A stretch of 8,074 nucleotides of DNA from an uncultured Lachnospiraceae bacterium (GTDB lineage: Bacteria > Bacillota > Clostridia > Lachnospirales > Lachnospiraceae), in NCBI GenBank assembly GCA_910586715.1, contig CAJUJG010000087.1, positions 1 through 8,074 of the forward strand. Direction: 5' to 3'. Every line of letters starts with the position of its first letter. Position 1 is the first letter of the stretch. Below the pieces are notes generated by a model. That model saw only the letters and a program-made list of their open reading frames with translations, searched no databases and was not told where the DNA came from. Position numbers and translations under genes: made by a program. Below, piece by piece: positions 6,818-8,074 of the stretch.

Positions 6818-7549
6818 ATGAAAATGCCGGAAATGATTATTTTTGATTATGGGCGTACATTAATTTACCAGCCGAATTATAATGCTTCTAATGGAAATAA
6901 AGCAATTTATCCATATATAGACAGGAATCTACGCAATATTTCTTTTGAAGAATATGACAGGAGCAATATGGAACTGTTTGCGAAAATGAAAGCAGAAAGA
7001 GGAAAGTATCTTGAGATCCATGAGCATAATTTTTTAAGGTTGTTTTTGGATTATATGGATATTTCCCTGTCTATATCATTGGAAGAGGCCGAGATAATAA
7101 TTATGAATGGAATATCTCAGGATGCAGTTATGCCCTATGCGGATATTATGCTCGACTACCTTAATGCAAAAGGAATAAGGACAGGAGTGATAAGCAACAA
7201 TTGTTTTTCCGGTGCTGCTTTAAAGGAGCAGTTTGACCGTCTGCTCCCGGAAAACAGATTTGAATTTGTGTTAGCATCAAGTGATTACATATTTAGAAAG
7301 CCGCATAGCATTATGTACAAGATAGCATTGCAGAAATCGGGATTAACGCCAGACAAAGTTTGGTACTGCGGCGACAGTATGGAAAATGACATTTACGGAG
7401 CAAATAGTGTTGGAATGTTTCCTGTTTTATATGAAGGAAGAACAAAGGATGAAACATATTTTCTGTCTGATCAAAATGATAAGAATAATCCTGAATTTGA
7501 ATATGTGCGTATTCATGACTGGCGGGAGCTGATGGATATTTTGGCATGA
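6818..7549 (+). CDS. HAD-superfamily hydrolase-like protein with altered motif I
   Basis: The 243-residue cytoplasmic protein has the HAD motif order: motif I IIFDYGRTL (7-15, nucleophile Asp10), a helical cap region (about 20-105), motif II GVISNN (Ser126), motif III RKPHS (Lys161) and motif IV WYCGDSMENDIYGA (Asp186 and Asp191). Cap position and length resemble subfamily IA phosphatases. In motif I the usual DxD is DxG: Gly12 replaces the aspartate that normally acts as general acid/base, so ordinary phosphatase activity is uncertain. The substrate cannot be deduced. The start at 6818 has only a weak AGAGA (6806-6810) upstream; ATG 6824 is a possible alternative. The gene is more AT-rich than fhs-nfnAB, with many ATA, AAT and AGA codons. 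It lies 84 bases after rlmH with no visible terminator between. Confidence 0.85.
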   Translation: MKMPEMIIFDYGRTLIYQPNYNASNGNKAIYPYIDRNLRNISFEEYDRSNMELFAKMKAERGKYLEIHEHNFLRLFLDYMDISLSISLEEAEIIIMNGISQDAVMPYADIMLDYLNAKGIRTGVISNNCFSGAALKEQFDRLLPENRFEFVLASSDYIFRKPHSIMYKIALQKSGLTPDKVWYCGDSMENDIYGANSVGMFPVLYEGRTKDETYFLSDQNDKNNPEFEYVRIHDWRELMDILA

Positions 7550-7713
7550 TAAAACTGTAAATGGAGTTTCAATGGCGTCGCGCCCTCGTACCGCAGAATA
7601 TTTTATAGGGTGAACTGGGTAAAAGTTGGTCTTTAAGATTGGATGTAATATTTCTGCAGAATGAAAACTGGTTATCCTGAAAGATTAAAAAAGAAATTTT
7701 GTAGGAGAAAAAT

Positions 7714-7755
7714 TCCGGAAGGGAGATTTTTAGCTTATTGTAATTATCCGGAAGG
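7714..7755 (+). repeat. Direct repeat TCCGGAAGG, two copies
   Basis: The nonamer occurs at 7714-7722 and 7747-7755, 33 bases apart start to start, about three DNA turns. The second copy sits between the -35 and -10 hexamers of the candidate promoter, as an operator might. However, TCCGGA is common throughout this window, inside genes too, so chance is a serious alternative. Confidence 0.3.
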
Positions 7756-7766
7756 ATGTGTACAAT
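7738..7766 (+). promoter_or_regulatory. Candidate promoter for the Rpn-family gene
   Basis: TTGTAA (7738-7743, 4/6 match to the -35) and TACAAT (7761-7766, 5/6 match to the -10) are separated by the ideal 17 bases. Transcription would begin near 7773, giving an untranslated leader of about 68 bases before the ATG at 7841. It is the best match in this intergenic region. Confidence 0.5.
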
Positions 7767-7840
7767 AGGAATAGATTATAAATTTTTGAGGCATAAAGAG
7801 TTTTCCGGCAGTTCTTTATGGGCAGAAAGCAGGTAGATAA

Positions 7841-8074
7841 ATGGGAAATATGGAAACAAAGCAGAAAAGCTGGGAAGACCTAACCATATCCAATGATTTT
7901 CTGTTTGGAAAGGTCATGCAGAATCCGGAGTTGTGCAAAGAATTACTACAAAGGATTCTTCCGGATTTGAAGATTGACCGCATAGAGTATCCGGAATTGC
8001 AGAAAAGTATCAACGTGGATATGGATGCCCGCAGCGTGAGACTGGATGTGTATGTAAAAGATGAGAAAGAAGTT
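7841..8074 (+). CDS. Rpn-family PD-(D/E)XK nuclease / putative transposase, 5' part only
   Basis: The first 78 codons are present and run off the window edge in frame. The opening (LTISNDFLFGKVMQNPELCKELL, residues 14-36, given as its recognisable span) and the following RIEYPELQKSINVD and ARSVRLDVYVKDE are characteristic of the PDDEXK-type Rpn/transposase-like family that is abundant in Lachnospiraceae. RLDVY (68-72) carries the likely first catalytic aspartate, Asp69; the downstream ExQ part of the active site lies outside the window. Members studied in E. coli (RpnA) promote RecA-independent recombination and cut DNA; many clostridial copies are uncharacterised. AGGT (7831-7834) precedes the ATG at a 6-base spacing; a second ATG at 7850 is possible. 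No terminal inverted repeats are visible, so I do not call a mobile element. Confidence 0.85.
   Translation, partial: MGNMETKQKSWEDLTISNDFLFGKVMQNPELCKELLQRILPDLKIDRIEYPELQKSINVDMDARSVRLDVYVKDEKEV

Larger units (their letters stand above)
7550..7840. other. 291-base intergenic region between the HAD and Rpn genes
   Basis: The region is AT-rich apart from a short GC-rich patch at about 7573-7593. It contains a plausible promoter for the downstream gene (7738-7766), a repeated TCCGGAAGG word, and a small palindrome TTCTGCAGAA (7652-7661). I see no gene, no convincing terminator hairpin, no tRNA and no riboswitch fold. A 15-codon ORF at 7561-7608 has no ribosome binding site and looks accidental. 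Confidence 0.5.

Noticed and set aside
7561..7608. 15-codon ORF after the HAD gene
   Set aside because: It has no Shine-Dalgarno, no recognisable sequence, and is short enough to be chance.
7841..8074. Insertion sequence around the Rpn-family gene
   Set aside because: No terminal inverted repeats or target duplication can be seen, and the 3' side lies outside the window.

Overview
The window looks like chromosomal DNA from a low-to-moderate-GC anaerobic Firmicute, most likely class Clostridia and probably Lachnospiraceae. This rests on gene content and protein style: a clostridial formate-tetrahydrofolate ligase, an NfnAB-type flavin transhydrogenase, a zinc-ribbon membrane protein with chitobiase-like repeats, and a PD-(D/E)XK Rpn-family protein. 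It is inferred by eye, not from a database search. Every gene I can support lies on the + strand.

Layout. Positions 1-135 hold the possible tail of an upstream ORF and a good candidate extended -10 promoter. fhs (163-1833) follows, then after 15 bases a gene for a zinc-ribbon / single-TM / TPR-like / double chitobiase-like-domain protein (1849-3327). An 83-base spacer contains a possible 20-residue ORF with a strong Shine-Dalgarno. nfnA (3411-4298) and nfnB (4300-5685) are separated by one base. A spacer of about 90 bases then carries two adjacent inverted repeats. Next is a two-TM protein gene broken by one in-frame TAA (5776-6258), whose far end overlaps rlmH (6255-6734) by ATGA. After an 83-base gap the DNA becomes visibly more AT-rich: a HAD-superfamily gene (6818-7549), a 291-base intergenic region with a plausible promoter, and the start of an Rpn-family nuclease/transposase-like gene (7841 to the window edge).

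How the genes fit together. Fhs makes 10-formyl-THF from formate, and NfnAB interconverts NADH, NADPH and reduced ferredoxin. The two can meet in folate one-carbon chemistry, because methylene-THF dehydrogenase commonly uses NADP(H). The linkage is suggestive only. RlmH is a housekeeping 23S rRNA methyltransferase. The HAD and Rpn genes look like accessory content.

I did not find a clearly new multi-gene system. The points most worth a second look are the nonsense-interrupted membrane-protein gene, the palindromic element after nfnB, the unusual zinc-ribbon surface-type protein, and the HAD protein lacking the second motif I aspartate. I see no tRNA, rRNA, CRISPR array, complete insertion sequence or convincing Rho-independent terminator.
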